From NCBI RefSeq assembly GCF_026241855.1, contig NZ_JAPJDC010000001.1:124001-188000 (forward strand): 64,000 nucleotides of DNA, given 5' to 3'. This DNA is from Curtobacterium flaccumfaciens pv. betae. GTDB taxonomy: Bacteria > Actinomycetota > Actinomycetes > Actinomycetales > Microbacteriaceae. The notes below the pieces were generated by a model, which did no database searches, was not told the DNA's origin, and saw nothing but the letters and a program-made list of their open reading frames with translations. Every line of letters starts with the position of its first letter. The stretch's first letter is position 1. The translations under genes and the position numbers were made by a program. Shown here piece after piece: positions 27,490-37,839 of this stretch.

Positions 27490-27551
27490 CGCACAACCGG
27501 AGTCACCCCGAACTGCGCTGCTGCGTGGTTCGGGGTGACTCCGGTTGTGCG
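27490..27551. terminator. Family D inverted repeat, 24-bp perfect arms
   Basis: Arms 27490-27513 and 27528-27551 (CGCACAACCGGAGTCACCCC and its complement) flank a 14-nt loop between the aldo/keto reductase gene and the convergent tRNA operon. A degenerate relative lies at 54658-54719. It looks like a bidirectional terminator. Confidence 0.8.
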
Positions 27552-27583
27552 CGGCGACCGACGCCACGCCGCTCAGACAACGG

Positions 27584-27613
27584 AAAAGGCCCCCTGCCGA
27601 AGCAGGGGGCCTT
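27584..27613 (-). terminator. Intrinsic terminator of the tRNA operon
   Basis: A 12-bp GC-rich stem (arms 27586-27597 and 27602-27613) with a UUCG loop on the minus strand is followed by TTTT. It lies 7 bp past the 3' end of tRNA-Phe. Confidence 0.9.
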
Positions 27614-27619
27614 CACCGG

Positions 27620-27692
27620 TGGCTGGACACGGCATCGATCCGTGGACCTTTCGATTTTCAGTCGAACGCTCTACCAACTGAGCTATCCAGCC
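27620..27692 (-). tRNA. tRNA-Phe (GAA)
   Basis: 73 nt. Acceptor GGCTGGA pairs with TCCAGCC and the discriminator is A. The anticodon loop CTGAAAA gives GAA. The 3' CCA is not encoded (CCG follows). Last gene of the Glu-Asp-Phe operon. Confidence 0.97.
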
Positions 27693-27693
27693 G

Positions 27694-27770
27694 TGGCGAC
27701 CCTGACGGGACTTGAACCCGCGACCTCCGCCGTGACAGGGCGGCACGCTAACCAGCTGCGCTACAGGGCC
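27694..27770 (-). tRNA. tRNA-Asp (GTC)
   Basis: 77 nt including encoded CCA. Acceptor GGCCCTG pairs with CAGGGTC, with discriminator G. The anticodon loop CTGTCAC gives GTC. It is separated from tRNA-Phe by one base. Confidence 0.97.
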
Positions 27771-27823
27771 ATATTGAATTGCTGTGGTGTTGTTCAGTTC
27801 TACTTGCTCGCTCACTCAAGGAG

Positions 27824-27896
27824 TGACCCCAACGGGATTCGAACCCGTGCTGCCGCCGTGAAAGGGCGGTGTCCTAGGCCACTAAACGATAGGGCC
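27824..27896 (-). tRNA. tRNA-Glu (TTC)
   Basis: 73 nt. Acceptor GGCCCTA pairs with TGGGGTC (two G-U-type pairs), and the discriminator is A. The anticodon loop CTTTCAC gives TTC. First gene of the operon; CCA is not encoded. Confidence 0.96.
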
Positions 27897-27926
27897 GCAA
27901 GCAGTGCATCGCGCTACCGATGGACA

Positions 27927-27955
27927 AGCATACGGATGCCCCCCGGGTTTCACAA
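27927..27955 (-). promoter_or_regulatory. Promoter of the tRNA Glu-Asp-Phe operon
   Basis: On the minus strand, -35 TTGTGA (27950-27955) and -10 TATGCT (27927-27932) are separated by exactly 17 bp. They end 30 bp before the tRNA-Glu 5' end. Confidence 0.75.
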
Positions 27956-28086
27956 ATCCGACCCCGTCAACCGTGCATCCCCGGCGTGTCGCGGCGTCAG
28001 CGCACGGGTCTCCGATGCTGTCGGTGCGAGCATCGTCGGCGGCCGCACCCCTCGTCCGAGGGGCTGTCGAGCCTGCGACCCGTGTT

Positions 28087-28115
28087 GTTACTGTTGCACC
28101 TGTTAACAGTGTTAC
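28087..28115 (+). promoter_or_regulatory. GTTAC-repeat element upstream of the cell-wall hydrolase operon
   Basis: GTTAC occurs at 28087-28091 and 28111-28115, with the palindrome TGTTAACA (28101-28108) between. GTAAC follows at 28137-28141, just before the M23 start at 28155. MtrA of the actinobacterial MtrAB system controls M23 and NlpC/RipA-type hydrolases through repeats of a GTnAC-like half-site. The spacing here is not an exact match to what I remember, so MtrA is a hypothesis. Confidence 0.4.
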
Positions 28116-28154
28116 GTGCGTGAGCCTTGCCGCGCTGTAACGAAATCGAGATAC

Positions 28155-29432
28155 ATGTCGACCTCCACTCCCTTCTCCCTCCGCACCCGCAGCCGCCTGA
28201 TCGCCGCCGCGGTCGCCGTCGCGCTCACGGCCGGCACGCTCGCGGCCCTTGCCCCGACGTCGTCCGCCAGCGCTGCGAGCTACCCCAGCTGGGACGAGGT
28301 GCAGCAGGCGAAGTCGTCGACCAGCGCCCAGCAGGCCAAGGTCAGCGAGATCAAGTCGCTCATCTCGTCGCTGAAGAGCGAGGCGGCTGCCAAGCAGAAG
28401 ACAGCCCAGGCCGCGGGCGAGGCGTACCAGGCGGCGCAGAGCAAGTACGACGAGGCGACGCTCAAGCAGAAGTCGCTGCAGTCCCAGGCCGACGAGGCCG
28501 AGCAGACCGCAGCGCGGTCCGAAGCGCAGGCCGGTCAGCTCGCCGCGCAGCTCGGTCGGGCCAGCGCCAACGACGTGACGACCGACATCCTCACGCACCC
28601 TTCGGACTCCGGTGACCTGCTCTACGAGCTCGGTGCCATGTCCAAGCTCAGCGAGCAGGCCGACGGCATCTACTCGCAGGCCTCGCAGGACCGCGGCACC
28701 GCCCAGGCCCAGGCCGACAAGGCGGACACTGCAAAAGCAGCCCTGGGCGACCTCGCCGACGCCGCACAGTCGAAGATGCAGCAGGCACAGGGCGCCGCCG
28801 ACGCCGCACAGACCGCGGTGGACGCCCAGAACGACAACCAGTCCCGGCTCGAGGCGCAGCTGACCGCGCTCACCTCGAAGCAGCGCGGCGTCGAGGCTGA
28901 CTACCGCAAGGGCGTCGCCGCCGAGAAGGCCCGCCAGGCTCGCCTCGCCGCAGCCGCAGCGAAGGCAGCGGCCAAGGCGGCGGCGACCAGCCAGGGCGGC
29001 ACGGGCGGCGGCACCGCGAACGCGTCCGGCTGGGTCCGACCCGCCGGCGGGTACCAGACCAGTCCCTACGGCTACCGCGTCGACCCCTACACGCACGTCA
29101 GCGCCCTGCACGCCGGCGTCGACCTGGCCCCGGCCTGCTACGCCCCGATCTACGCGGCACACGACGGCACCGTCACCTTCGCCGGCAACGGTGGCGGGTA
29201 CGGCAACGAGGTCATCCTCGACAACGGCGGCGGCATCTCCACCGCGTACGGCCACGTCGTCGACGGCGGGATCATGGTCACCGCCGGCCAGCACGTCACC
29301 GCGGGACAGCAGATCGCCAAGATCGGCTCGACCGGATGGTCGACCGGGTGCCACCTCCACTTCGAGACCCGGGTCAACGGCGCTGCCGTCGACCCGGTCC
29401 CCTTCATGGCAGCGCGGGGGATCTCGGTATGA
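28155..29432 (+). CDS. Secreted M23-family peptidoglycan endopeptidase with coiled coil
   Basis: 425 residues. A Sec signal (LIAAAVAVALTAGTLAALAP, cleavage near SASAAS ~42) is followed by a long Ala/Gln/Lys coiled coil (~45-275). The C-terminal M23 LytM domain (~300-425) has Zn ligands LHAGVD and HLHFE. Coiled coil plus LytM is the layout of division-associated EnvC/NlpD- and MepA-type proteins; here the LytM site is intact, so it should be an active endopeptidase. It shares its N-terminal plan (SYPSWDEVQQAK vs GPSWDDVKAAK) with the following NlpC gene, suggesting duplication with catalytic-domain exchange. Confidence 0.9.
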   Translation: MSTSTPFSLRTRSRLIAAAVAVALTAGTLAALAPTSSASAASYPSWDEVQQAKSSTSAQQAKVSEIKSLISSLKSEAAAKQKTAQAAGEAYQAAQSKYDEATLKQKSLQSQADEAEQTAARSEAQAGQLAAQLGRASANDVTTDILTHPSDSGDLLYELGAMSKLSEQADGIYSQASQDRGTAQAQADKADTAKAALGDLADAAQSKMQQAQGAADAAQTAVDAQNDNQSRLEAQLTALTSKQRGVEADYRKGVAAEKARQARLAAAAAKAAAKAAATSQGGTGGGTANASGWVRPAGGYQTSPYGYRVDPYTHVSALHAGVDLAPACYAPIYAAHDGTVTFAGNGGGYGNEVILDNGGGISTAYGHVVDGGIMVTAGQHVTAGQQIAKIGSTGWSTGCHLHFETRVNGAAVDPVPFMAARGISV

Positions 29433-29470
29433 GCATCAGCGCCACCGGAACGAGTCCTTCCACGTCATGA
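29429..29470 (+). CDS. 13-residue mini-ORF bridging the two hydrolase genes
   Basis: ATG at 29429 overlaps the M23 stop (ATGA), and the TGA at 29468 overlaps the ATG of the NlpC gene (ATGA). It encodes MSISATGTSPSTS. It exactly fills the 34-bp gap, so ribosomes could pass from one gene to the next by two successive termination-reinitiation events. It may be only a coupling device; chance cannot be excluded. Confidence 0.35.
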   Translation: MSISATGTSPSTS

Positions 29471-30927
29471 CCACCTCCGCTCGCTCGTTCTCCTGCGGGA
29501 TCGCGACCATCGCCGTGCTCGGCATCGGCCTGTCGGTCGTCATCGCCGGACCGGCCCAGGCCGCGCCCTCGGGTCCGTCCTGGGACGACGTCAAGGCCGC
29601 CAAGTCCGACGCGGCCGACGCCCAGCAGACGGTCGACGAGCTGAGCGACCGGCTCGGCACGCTGCAGGACGCCGCCGACCAGGCCGGTGTCGCCGAGCAG
29701 CAGGCCGGACAGGCGTACGCCCTGGCGGCGTCGCAGCAGCAGGAGGCCGAGGACACCCTCGCCGACCTGTCCGCGCAGTCGAAGCATGCGAAGGACCGGG
29801 CGGACGACTCGGCCGGCCAGGTCGCCGGGCTCGTGGTCGAGCTGTCCCGCACGGGCGGCGGTGACCTGTCGACGACGATGCTCATGGACTCGTCGGACTC
29901 GAAGGACCTGCTCTACCGCGTCGGCACGATGTCGCACCTGTCCGAGCGCTCCGCGACCGTCCTGGCCGAGGCACGCGCCGACCAGAAGACCGTCGAGTCC
30001 CTGGCGGCCCAGCAGTCCGCCGCCGAGAAGGCCCTGAGCAAGGCGACCGAGGCGACGAAGACCACCTTCGCGACGGCCAACGACGCGGCCGCAGGCGCCC
30101 AGGCGCGGGTGCAGAAGGAACAGGACCAGCAGGCCGAGGTCCTGCGCCAGCTCGCGTACCTGAAGGGCACGAGCGTCGCGACGGAGACCGCGTACTGGAG
30201 CGCGCAGCAGGCGAAGGCCGCCGCGGCCGCCATCGCCAAGCAGACGGGCGACGCCGGTACCGGGAACGCCACCGGCGGGGGCACGAGCGGCAGCGACACC
30301 GGCAACACCGGCAACACGGGCGGCACCGGCAGCACCGGTGGCGGGACCTCCACTCCGGCCGTCCCGAGCACGCCGTCCAAGCCGAGCACCCCGTCGAACC
30401 CCGGTACCCCCGCGAAGCCGAGCACCCCGAGCAAGCCGAGCACTCCCAGCACGCCGAGCAAGCCGGCACCCGCCCCTGCTCCCGCCCCGGCCCCTGCTCC
30501 GGCACCCGCCCCCGCACCGGCCCCGAGCAGCCCCTCGAAGGCCGCCGGCGCGATCTCCTACGCCCGAGGGCAGCTCGGCGAGGCGTACGTCCTCGGCGGC
30601 GCCGGCCCGACCACCTGGGACTGCTCCGGCCTCGTGATGATGGCCTACAGCTCGCAGGGCATCGCGACCGGTGGGCACAACGTCGTCTGGCAGTACAACT
30701 ACTTCAAGTCGATCGGTCGCCTCGTCCCGCTGTCCCAGCGCCAGCCCGGCGACATCCTGTTCTACTCGTCGAACGGCACCGCCTCGGGGGCGTACCACGA
30801 CTCGATCGTGACGAGCTACGGCACCATGGTCGAGGCGGCGCGCCCCGGCGTCGGCGTCGTCGAGCGCGCCATCTGGCTGCCGAACCAGCTCATGCCCTAC
30901 GTCGCCCGCCCGAGCGGTTCCCTGTAG
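29467..30927 (+). CDS. Secreted NlpC/P60 peptidoglycan hydrolase with coiled coil and Pro-rich linker (RipA-like)
   Basis: 486 residues. The signal peptide ends near AQAAPS (~34) and a coiled coil spans ~40-255. A low-complexity Gly/Thr then Pro/Ser/Lys/Ala linker (~260-355) follows, then a C-terminal NlpC/P60 domain (~360-486). The catalytic Cys is in TWDCSGLVMM and the His in AYHDSIV. Glu in MVEAARPG takes the third position, as reported for mycobacterial RipA (Cys-His-Glu). The expected role is D,L-endopeptidase cleavage of stem peptides at division. It is coupled to the M23 gene through a mini-ORF. Confidence 0.9.
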   Translation: MTTSARSFSCGIATIAVLGIGLSVVIAGPAQAAPSGPSWDDVKAAKSDAADAQQTVDELSDRLGTLQDAADQAGVAEQQAGQAYALAASQQQEAEDTLADLSAQSKHAKDRADDSAGQVAGLVVELSRTGGGDLSTTMLMDSSDSKDLLYRVGTMSHLSERSATVLAEARADQKTVESLAAQQSAAEKALSKATEATKTTFATANDAAAGAQARVQKEQDQQAEVLRQLAYLKGTSVATETAYWSAQQAKAAAAAIAKQTGDAGTGNATGGGTSGSDTGNTGNTGGTGSTGGGTSTPAVPSTPSKPSTPSNPGTPAKPSTPSKPSTPSTPSKPAPAPAPAPAPAPAPAPAPAPSSPSKAAGAISYARGQLGEAYVLGGAGPTTWDCSGLVMMAYSSQGIATGGHNVVWQYNYFKSIGRLVPLSQRQPGDILFYSSNGTASGAYHDSIVTSYGTMVEAARPGVGVVERAIWLPNQLMPYVARPSGSL

Positions 30928-30939
30928 CCCGCTCCCGGT

Positions 30940-31040
30940 GTGCCCGTTCTTTCCCAGAGCGGCTGCGGTACCCAGCGAGATCGGGCGTACCTGCACGGAT
31001 CAACGCACCAGGTACGCCCGTTTCCACCCGGTACGCCCCG
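30940..31040. repeat. Diverged third copy of intergenic repeat family A
   Basis: It shares GCCCGTTCTTTCCCAGAGCG-like, GGGCGTACC and two GGTACGCCC segments with 4506-4744, in the same order and similar length. It lies between convergent NlpC and ppa genes. A further hairpin (GGCGCCCGCCCTCC / GGAGAGCGGGCGCC) at 31081-31113 is the likely ppa terminator. Confidence 0.75.
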
Positions 31041-31131
31041 CCCCGCCCCGCGCGACAGCAGCCCACCACGCACACAGAACGGCGCCCGCCCTCCGGAAGG
31101 AGAGCGGGCGCCGTTCGTCGTCAGGGGATCG

Positions 31132-31623
31132 TCAGTGCGAGCCGGGCACGTACGCGGCCTGACCGGCCTGCACGATGCGCTCGGCCTCGGCGGCGTCGCC
31201 CCAGCCCTCGGCCTTGACCCACTTGTTCGGCTCGAGGTCCTTGTAGCGCTCGAAGAAGTGCGCGATCTCGGCCTTCGTCTGCTCCGGCACGTCCGAGATG
31301 TCCTGGATGTGTGCCCAGCGCGGGTCCTTGGCGGGGACGACGAGGACCTTCTCGTCGATGCCGGCCTCGTCGCTCATCTTGAAGACGCCGACGGGGCGGA
31401 CCTTGACGCCGACGCCGGGGAACGTCGGGAACTCGAGCAGCAGCAGCGCGTCCACGGGGTCACCGTCGTCGGCCAGGGTCTTCTCGAAGAACCCGTAGTC
31501 GGTGGGGTAGACGAACGAGGTGAACAGCACGCGGTCGAGGTAGACGCGACCGGTCTCGTGGTCCACCTCGTACTTGTTGCGGCTGCCCTTGGGGATCTCG
31601 ACGACGACGTCGTACGCGGCCAT
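31132..31623 (-). CDS. ppa: Inorganic pyrophosphatase (family I)
   Basis: 163 residues, the normal bacterial family I length. The active-site signature [12 protein letters not shown] (~53-64) holds the metal-binding Asp residues, and [13 protein letters not shown] and VPAKDPRW are conserved. It hydrolyses pyrophosphate to drive biosynthesis in the cytosol. It is divergent from tilS, as in other actinobacteria. Confidence 0.96.
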   Translation of the reverse strand: MAAYDVVVEIPKGSRNKYEVDHETGRVYLDRVLFTSFVYPTDYGFFEKTLADDGDPVDALLLLEFPTFPGVGVKVRPVGVFKMSDEAGIDEKVLVVPAKDPRWAHIQDISDVPEQTKAEIAHFFERYKDLEPNKWVKAEGWGDAAEAERIVQAGQAAYVPGSH

Positions 31624-31687
31624 GTTGCGCTCCTGTGTCTGCTTCGGGGACTGTCGTGTGTTGCGAAAGCGCGGCTAACGTTACCGG

Positions 31688-32707
31688 GTGAACTCTCCGC
31701 GTCCCCGGCTCGACCCCGCCGTCGCCGAGACCCGCCTGGCGGTCCGCGACCTGCTCGCCGCAGCCGTCGACGACGGCGTGGTCGCCGCAGGCGACCTGGT
31801 CCTCGTCGCACTGAGCGGCGGACCGGACTCCCTCGCCCTGGCGGCGGCCACCGCGTTCGAAGCGGGCAAGCAGGGTCTGCGGGCCGGGGCGGTGGTCGTC
31901 GACCACGCGCTCCAGGCGGGCTCCGAGGCGGTCGCGAGCCGCGCCTCCCGGCAGGCATCCGAGCTGGGACTCGACCCGGTGACGGTCCGCAGGGTCGCGG
32001 TCGGCTCCGACGGTGGCCCGGAAGGCGCCGCCCGGGAGGCCCGCCACGCGTCGATCGCCGAGGTCGCGGCCGCCACCGGGTCACCGCTGGTGCTGCTGGG
32101 CCACACCCTGGACGACCAGGCCGAGACGGTGCTGCTCGGCCTGCTGCGCGGCAGCGGGCCGGACAGCCTGTCCGGCATGCAGCCGCTCGCCCGACGCGAC
32201 GGCGGCCCGGCGTACGGCCGGCCGCTCCTGTCGGTCCGGCGCCACGCGACCCGGCAGGCGTGCGCCGCAGCGGGGCTCGCGCCGTGGCACGACCCGCAGA
32301 ACGACGACCCCGCGTACGCACGGGTGCGGGTGCGGAACACCCTGCTGCCGGTGCTCGAACGGGAGCTCGGTGCCGGGGTGCCCGAGGCCCTGGCCCGCAC
32401 GGCCGACCAGCTGCGCGAGGACTCCGCGGCCCTCGACCACTTCGCCGAGGAGATCGCCGAGGACATCGCCGAGCACTCCGAGGCGGGCATCTCGCTGTCG
32501 GTGCGGGCGCTCGGGGCGAACCCGCCGGCGCTCCGGCAGCGACTCGTGCGCCTGGCGGTGGAGAGCGAGTTCGGGGTGACGCTGTCGCGCGTGCAGACGC
32601 TCGAGGTCTGCCGGCTGGTCACGGACTGGAGCGGACAGGGCCCGATCGACCTGCCGGGCGTCCGTGCCACGCGGACCGGCGACCGCATCGAGTTCAGCGC
32701 CGGTTAG
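31688..32707 (+). CDS. tilS: tRNA(Ile)-lysidine synthase
   Basis: A 339-residue PP-loop ATPase with SGGPDSLALAAA (~45), GHTLDDQAETVLLGLLRGSG (~140) and DPQNDDPAYARVRVRN. It converts C34 of the AUA-reading tRNA-Ile to lysidine. The C-terminal tRNA-binding region is short, as in actinobacteria. GTG 31688 has TAACGT exactly 6 nt upstream (leaderless). hpt follows after 9 bp. Confidence 0.94.
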   Translation: MNSPRPRLDPAVAETRLAVRDLLAAAVDDGVVAAGDLVLVALSGGPDSLALAAATAFEAGKQGLRAGAVVVDHALQAGSEAVASRASRQASELGLDPVTVRRVAVGSDGGPEGAAREARHASIAEVAAATGSPLVLLGHTLDDQAETVLLGLLRGSGPDSLSGMQPLARRDGGPAYGRPLLSVRRHATRQACAAAGLAPWHDPQNDDPAYARVRVRNTLLPVLERELGAGVPEALARTADQLREDSAALDHFAEEIAEDIAEHSEAGISLSVRALGANPPALRQRLVRLAVESEFGVTLSRVQTLEVCRLVTDWSGQGPIDLPGVRATRTGDRIEFSAG

Positions 32708-32716
32708 GCTGGCGTG

Positions 32717-33268
32717 GTGGAACTCTCCGACGTCCAGGCAGACCTGTCCGAAGTGCTCTTCACCCCCGAGCAGATCGACGAGAAGCTCGCCGAGCTCGCG
32801 GCGGTCGTCGACGCCGACTACGCGGGCCGTGACCCGCTGCTCGTCGGGGTGCTCAAGGGTGCCGTCATGGTGATGGCGGACTTCTCGCGCCACCTCAAGA
32901 TGCAGGCGCGGATGGACTGGATGGCGGTGTCGTCGTACGGCTCCGGCACGAAGTCCTCCGGTGTGGTGCGGATCCTCAAGGACCTCGACACCGACCTGCA
33001 CGGCCGTGACGTCCTGATCGTCGAGGACATCATCGACTCCGGTCTGACCCTGTCGTGGCTCAAGCAGAACCTGCAGTCCCGCGGTGCCGCGAGCGTCGAG
33101 ATCGTCGCCCTGCTGCGCAAGCCCGAGGCCGCCAAGGTCGAGGTCGACGTGAAGTACGTGGGCTTCGACATCCCCGACGCCTTCGTGGTCGGCTACGGCC
33201 TGGACTACGACGAGCGCTACCGCAACCTGCGCGGCGTCGGCGTCCTCGCTCCGCACGTCTACTCCTGA
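32717..33268 (+). CDS. hpt: Hypoxanthine phosphoribosyltransferase
   Basis: 183 residues. The PRPP-binding motif is DVLIVEDIIDSGLTL (~97-111). The N-terminal LLVGVLKGAVMVMADFSRHL and C-terminal VGFDIPDAFVVGYGLDYDERYRNL are typical. It salvages hypoxanthine and guanine. Two in-frame GTGs exist (32714, 32717); 32717 is favoured because TAGGCT ends exactly 6 nt before it. Confidence 0.95.
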   Translation: MELSDVQADLSEVLFTPEQIDEKLAELAAVVDADYAGRDPLLVGVLKGAVMVMADFSRHLKMQARMDWMAVSSYGSGTKSSGVVRILKDLDTDLHGRDVLIVEDIIDSGLTLSWLKQNLQSRGAASVEIVALLRKPEAAKVEVDVKYVGFDIPDAFVVGYGLDYDERYRNLRGVGVLAPHVYS

Positions 33269-33426
33269 CGGGCGGCCCGCCGCGCTCGGGCCGCACTCGG
33301 CCGACTCTGGCCCGGGGGTGAGTTCGCCCGCAGAGGACACCCATTCTCGCCACAGAATCGCGGCCGTATGCTGACCTGCACGCAACTTCGGCAGAGAAAG
33401 GTGTCGGGCACTCGCGCCCGGATCAC

Positions 33427-35415
<1,989 letters not shown>

Positions 35416-35421
35416 GCCGGC

Positions 35422-36390
35422 ATGACCGAGCTGCCGACGCGACGAGAGCGTCGACTCGCCGAGGTGAGTCGTGCCCGCGCCGCCGCCGCCGAACCGGCGA
35501 CGGTCGCGATCGACCTCCGTGCACCCCAGCCGGTGCCGGAGGTCGTGACCGGCCGTCGCCGTGACCGCGGTGGCCCGGCCGAGGAACGCACCCGGGTGCT
35601 CGGCATCCTCAACGTCACCCCCGACTCGTTCAGCGACGGCGGGCTGCACCAGGCCTACGACGCCGCCGTGCAGCACGCACGTGACCTCGTCGCCGCCGGT
35701 GCGGACGTCATCGACGTCGGTGGGGAGTCCACCCGCCCCGGCTCCGAGCGCGTGCCCGTGCCGGTCGAGCAGGAACGTGTGCTGCCGGTCGTGCAGCAGC
35801 TCGTCGCCGAGGGCATCCCGGTCAGCGTCGACACCATGAACGCCGCGACGGCCGAACGTGCCGTCGACCTCGGTGCCGCGATCGTCAACGACGTCTCGGG
35901 CGGCCTCGCCGACCCGGACATGGCCCGGGTCGTGGCGTCGACGGGGGTCGGCTTCGTCGTCATGCACTGGCGCGGCCACAGCGACCGGATGTACCGCAAC
36001 GCCGAGTACACCCACGCGGTCGAAGAGGTCCGGCGCGAGGTCGAACTCCGGGTCGCCGAACTCATCGTGCTCGGTGTCCGGCAGGAGCAGGTCGTGATCG
36101 ACCCGGGCCTCGGGTTTGCCAAGCACGGCGTGCAGAACTGGGAGATCCTGGCCGGCTACGAGCGCTTCGCCTCGATCGGTCTGCCGGTGCTCGTCGCCGC
36201 CTCACGCAAGCGGTTCCTCGACGGTGTCGGGAGCCCCGAGGGCGCTCCACCCAGGGAGCGCGACCTCGCCACCGCCGCCATCAGCCTGCTCGCCGCCGAA
36301 CGCGGCGCGTGGGGTGTGCGCGTGCACGACCCGGCACCGACCCGTGCCGTGCTCGACGTCTGGGACGCCTGGAGGGCAGCTCGATCGTGA
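35422..36390 (+). CDS. folP: Dihydropteroate synthase
   Basis: 322 residues. The TIM-barrel core starts at TRVLGILNVTPDSFSDGG (~56), with DVGGESTRPGS, DTMNA, NDVSGG and DPGLGFAKHG all present; this is the sulfonamide target. The ~55-residue Arg/Ala-rich N-terminal extension is longer than usual and probably not catalytic. It heads a tight folP-folB-folK-DUF3180 run with start-stop overlaps. Confidence 0.95.
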   Translation: MTELPTRRERRLAEVSRARAAAAEPATVAIDLRAPQPVPEVVTGRRRDRGGPAEERTRVLGILNVTPDSFSDGGLHQAYDAAVQHARDLVAAGADVIDVGGESTRPGSERVPVPVEQERVLPVVQQLVAEGIPVSVDTMNAATAERAVDLGAAIVNDVSGGLADPDMARVVASTGVGFVVMHWRGHSDRMYRNAEYTHAVEEVRREVELRVAELIVLGVRQEQVVIDPGLGFAKHGVQNWEILAGYERFASIGLPVLVAASRKRFLDGVGSPEGAPPRERDLATAAISLLAAERGAWGVRVHDPAPTRAVLDVWDAWRAARS

Positions 36391-36776
36391 ACGACACCAT
36401 CCGACTCACCGGGGTCCGCGCCCGCGGACACCACGGCGTCTTCGACCACGAGCGCGAGGACGGCCAGGACTTCGTCGTCGACGTCGCCGTGGAGCTCGAC
36501 GCCCGTGCCGCCTCGGGCAGCGACGACCTCGACGCCACCGTGCACTACGGCGTCCTCGCCGAGCAGGTCGTGGCCGAGATCGAACGCGACCCGGTCGACC
36601 TGATCGAGACGCTGGCCGAACGCATCGCCGCGGCCGTGCTCACCCACCGTGCCGCACTGGCGACCGAGGTCACGGTGCACAAGCCGCAGGCCCCGATCAC
36701 CGTGCCGTTCACCGACGTCTCGATCACCATCCGGCGCACCCGCGGCGCCACGGTGCCGGACGAGGAAGAAGAATGA
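36387..36776 (+). CDS. folB: Dihydroneopterin aldolase
   Basis: 129 residues: DTIRLTGVRARGHHGVFDHE with the conserved GxHG..xxE, LDATVHYGVLAEQV, and the C-terminal VTVHKPQAPI with catalytic Lys. It cleaves dihydroneopterin to 6-hydroxymethyl-dihydropterin. GTG 36387 overlaps the folP stop (GTGA). Confidence 0.94.
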   Translation: MNDTIRLTGVRARGHHGVFDHEREDGQDFVVDVAVELDARAASGSDDLDATVHYGVLAEQVVAEIERDPVDLIETLAERIAAAVLTHRAALATEVTVHKPQAPITVPFTDVSITIRRTRGATVPDEEEE

Positions 36777-37327
36777 CCCACCGGGTCGTCGTCGCCCTCG
36801 GAGCGAACCTCGGCGACCGGGGGAGCACGCTCCGCGCCGCCGCCACCGCGATCGCCGCCCTGCCCGGGGTCGAGCCCGTGGCCTCGAGCCGCGAGGTCGA
36901 GTCGGTCGCCGTGACCCTCAACGGCCTCGACACGTCGAAGCCCCGCTACCGGAACGCCGTCGTGGTCGTCGACACCGACCTCGAGCCGCAGGCCTTCCTC
37001 GACGCCCTGCACGGCATCGAGGACGCCCACGGCCGCACGCGCGAGGTCCGGTGGGGCGACCGCACCCTCGACCTCGACATCGTCGCGGTGGACGACCTGC
37101 GGATCGCCACGGACACCCTGGTCGTGCCGCACCCCCGGGCAGCGGAGCGCGCGTTCGTGCTCGCCCCGTGGCTCGACGCCGACCCCGAGGCCGTCCTGCC
37201 CGGTGCCGGACCGGTGGCCGACCTGCTCACCGCCGTGGGGGACGACACCGAGCGCGTCGACGAGCCGCGCCTGTTCGCGGAGCCGGCACGGGCCTCCCGG
37301 CCGGCGGGGAGCGCGACCAGCGCATGA
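36773..37327 (+). CDS. folK: 6-hydroxymethyl-dihydropterin pyrophosphokinase
   Basis: 184 residues. Family motifs are VVALGANLGDRGSTL, KPRYRNAVVVV, and the Mg/ATP site RWGDRTLDLDIVAV. It makes the pyrophosphorylated substrate of FolP. ATG 36773 overlaps the folB stop, and the 3' end overlaps the DUF3180 gene. Confidence 0.94.
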   Translation: MTHRVVVALGANLGDRGSTLRAAATAIAALPGVEPVASSREVESVAVTLNGLDTSKPRYRNAVVVVDTDLEPQAFLDALHGIEDAHGRTREVRWGDRTLDLDIVAVDDLRIATDTLVVPHPRAAERAFVLAPWLDADPEAVLPGAGPVADLLTAVGDDTERVDEPRLFAEPARASRPAGSATSA

Positions 37328-37815
37328 AGCCCACCCGTGCCTCCACGCTGATCAGCATCGCCGTCGTGACGGTGGTAGCCGGTTTCGCGGTCGACGCCGT
37401 CCTGGCGTCGCGCCAGCTGCCGACCTTCCTGTTCTCGATCCCGCTCGGCATCACGCTCGCCTTCATCGGCATCGCCGTCGTGCTCATGGCGCGCCCGGTG
37501 CGCCGGCACGCGCGCGACGGCGCCGGACGCCAGCGGCCGGTCGACCCGCTCTACGCGACGAGGGTCGTCGTGCTCGCGAAGGCGTCCAGCATCTGCGGGA
37601 CGCTGCTCGGCGGGTTCGCCCTCGGCCTCGTGCTGTACCTGCTGACCCGTTCCGCGACGCCTTCGCTAGGCTCGACCCTGCCGAACGTGATCGCCGTCGG
37701 GGGCGGGATCGTCCTGACGGTCTGCGCACTCGTGGCGGAGCGCATGTGCATCGCACCTCCGGGTGACGACGACGACCGTGACGATCCCCGCAACGGTTCG
37801 ACGACGGTGAACTGA
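37324..37815 (+). CDS. DUF3180 membrane protein
   Basis: 163 residues with four TM helices in two pairs (VVTVVAGFAVDAVLA, PLGITLAFIGIAVVLMA, LLGGFALGLVLYLL, VIAVGGGIVLTVCALVAE). DUF3180 proteins regularly follow folK in actinobacteria; their function is unknown. The start overlaps the folK stop by 4 bp. Confidence 0.85.
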   Translation: MKPTRASTLISIAVVTVVAGFAVDAVLASRQLPTFLFSIPLGITLAFIGIAVVLMARPVRRHARDGAGRQRPVDPLYATRVVVLAKASSICGTLLGGFALGLVLYLLTRSATPSLGSTLPNVIAVGGGIVLTVCALVAERMCIAPPGDDDDRDDPRNGSTTVN

Positions 37816-37839
37816 CCGAGCAACCCCAGGAGGCCCGCG

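Noticed and set aside
27897..28154. Possible c-di-AMP (ydaO) riboswitch before the cell-wall hydrolases
   Set aside because: The known conserved segments are not visible. The region instead holds the tRNA promoter and GTTAC elements.
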